A DNA stretch of 53,400 nt from Mycobacterium scrofulaceum. GTDB taxonomy: Bacteria; Actinomycetota; Actinomycetes; Mycobacteriales; Mycobacteriaceae. The notes beneath the pieces are model-generated. The model saw only the letters and a program-made list of their open reading frames with translations, did no database searches and was not told the DNA's origin. The DNA lies in NCBI RefSeq assembly GCF_001667885.1, contig NZ_LZJW01000005.1, positions 1-53,400 of the forward strand. The letters run 5' to 3'. Positions within the stretch are counted from its first letter, which is position 1; each line of letters starts with the position of its first letter. This document shows positions 53,395 through 53,400 of this stretch, piece after piece. The position numbers and the translations under genes are program-made.

Positions 53395-53400
53395 TTGTGA

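Noticed and set aside
1..53400. CRISPR array, insertion sequence or prophage
   Set aside because: No regularly spaced direct repeats, transposase, integrase or phage structural genes were seen. Accessory genes appear without mobile-element remains.

Overview
The window is high-GC mycobacterial chromosome. From tadA to embC the gene order follows the Mycobacterium tuberculosis Rv3752c-Rv3793 segment closely (tadA, tyrA, proXVWZ, alkyl sulfatase, lpqH, tcrXY, hisC2, echA21, lipE, glfT1, dprE1, dprE2, aftA, embC). Extra accessory genes, and Ala instead of Cys at the DprE1 benzothiazinone site, fit a non-tuberculous slow grower of the M. avium complex type. The species is an inference; no rRNA is present.

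Layout. 1-5.0 kb: a partial secreted Pro-rich protein, then a five-gene minus-strand operon (sulfotransferase, alkyl-sulfatase-like MBL hydrolase, SDR, VOC protein, luciferase-like monooxygenase). 5.1-7.1 kb: DUF2237 protein, Tat-exported GH5-like hydrolase, tRNA-Ser(CGA). 7.2-13.7 kb: tadA and its partner, tyrA, a glycolipid-binding-domain protein, the proXVWZ osmolyte importer and a LapA-like membrane protein. 13.8-21.1 kb: a phosphotransferase, histidine phosphatase and methyltransferase, then a plus-strand operon headed by a palindromic operator: kinase-like phosphotransferase, SDR, acyl-CoA dehydrogenase, TetR regulator, quinone oxidoreductase. That gene set resembles the lva/ACAD11-type route for 4-hydroxy acids. 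21.1-25.9 kb: alkyl sulfatase, lipoprotein LpqH, two-component system TcrXY. 25.9-30.6 kb: small membrane proteins, YjbR-like protein, TIGR00027 methyltransferase, a third phosphotransferase, Thr-rich membrane protein, DUF1345 protein, tRNA-Arg(ACG) and tRNA-Ser(GCT). 30.6-38.8 kb: hisC2, DUF4334, TIGR03086, echA21, lipE, a 63-residue protein, a baeRF/Rv2629-like protein, tRNA-Ser(TGA), a quinone oxidoreductase and a cysteine-desulfurase-like protein lacking its PLP lysine.

38.9-53.4 kb is the cell-wall arabinogalactan region: Rv3779-like membrane glycosyltransferase, proteasome activator Bpa, the Wzt/Wzm-type exporter flanking GlfT1, then after a small accessory block (DUF732, pterin synthase-like, NfeD-like, flotillin-like) a Gre-like factor, GtrA protein, DprE1-DprE2, AftA and EmbC. 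These genes start and export galactan, make decaprenyl-phospho-arabinose and polymerise arabinan.

The most notable points are: an inverted fragment inside embC at the right end of the window (71-bp perfect inverted repeat, so a rearrangement or an assembly chimera); an in-frame tandem palindromic repeat in aftA; Ala at the DprE1 drug-target cysteine; and the lva-like operon with its own TetR gene and operator.
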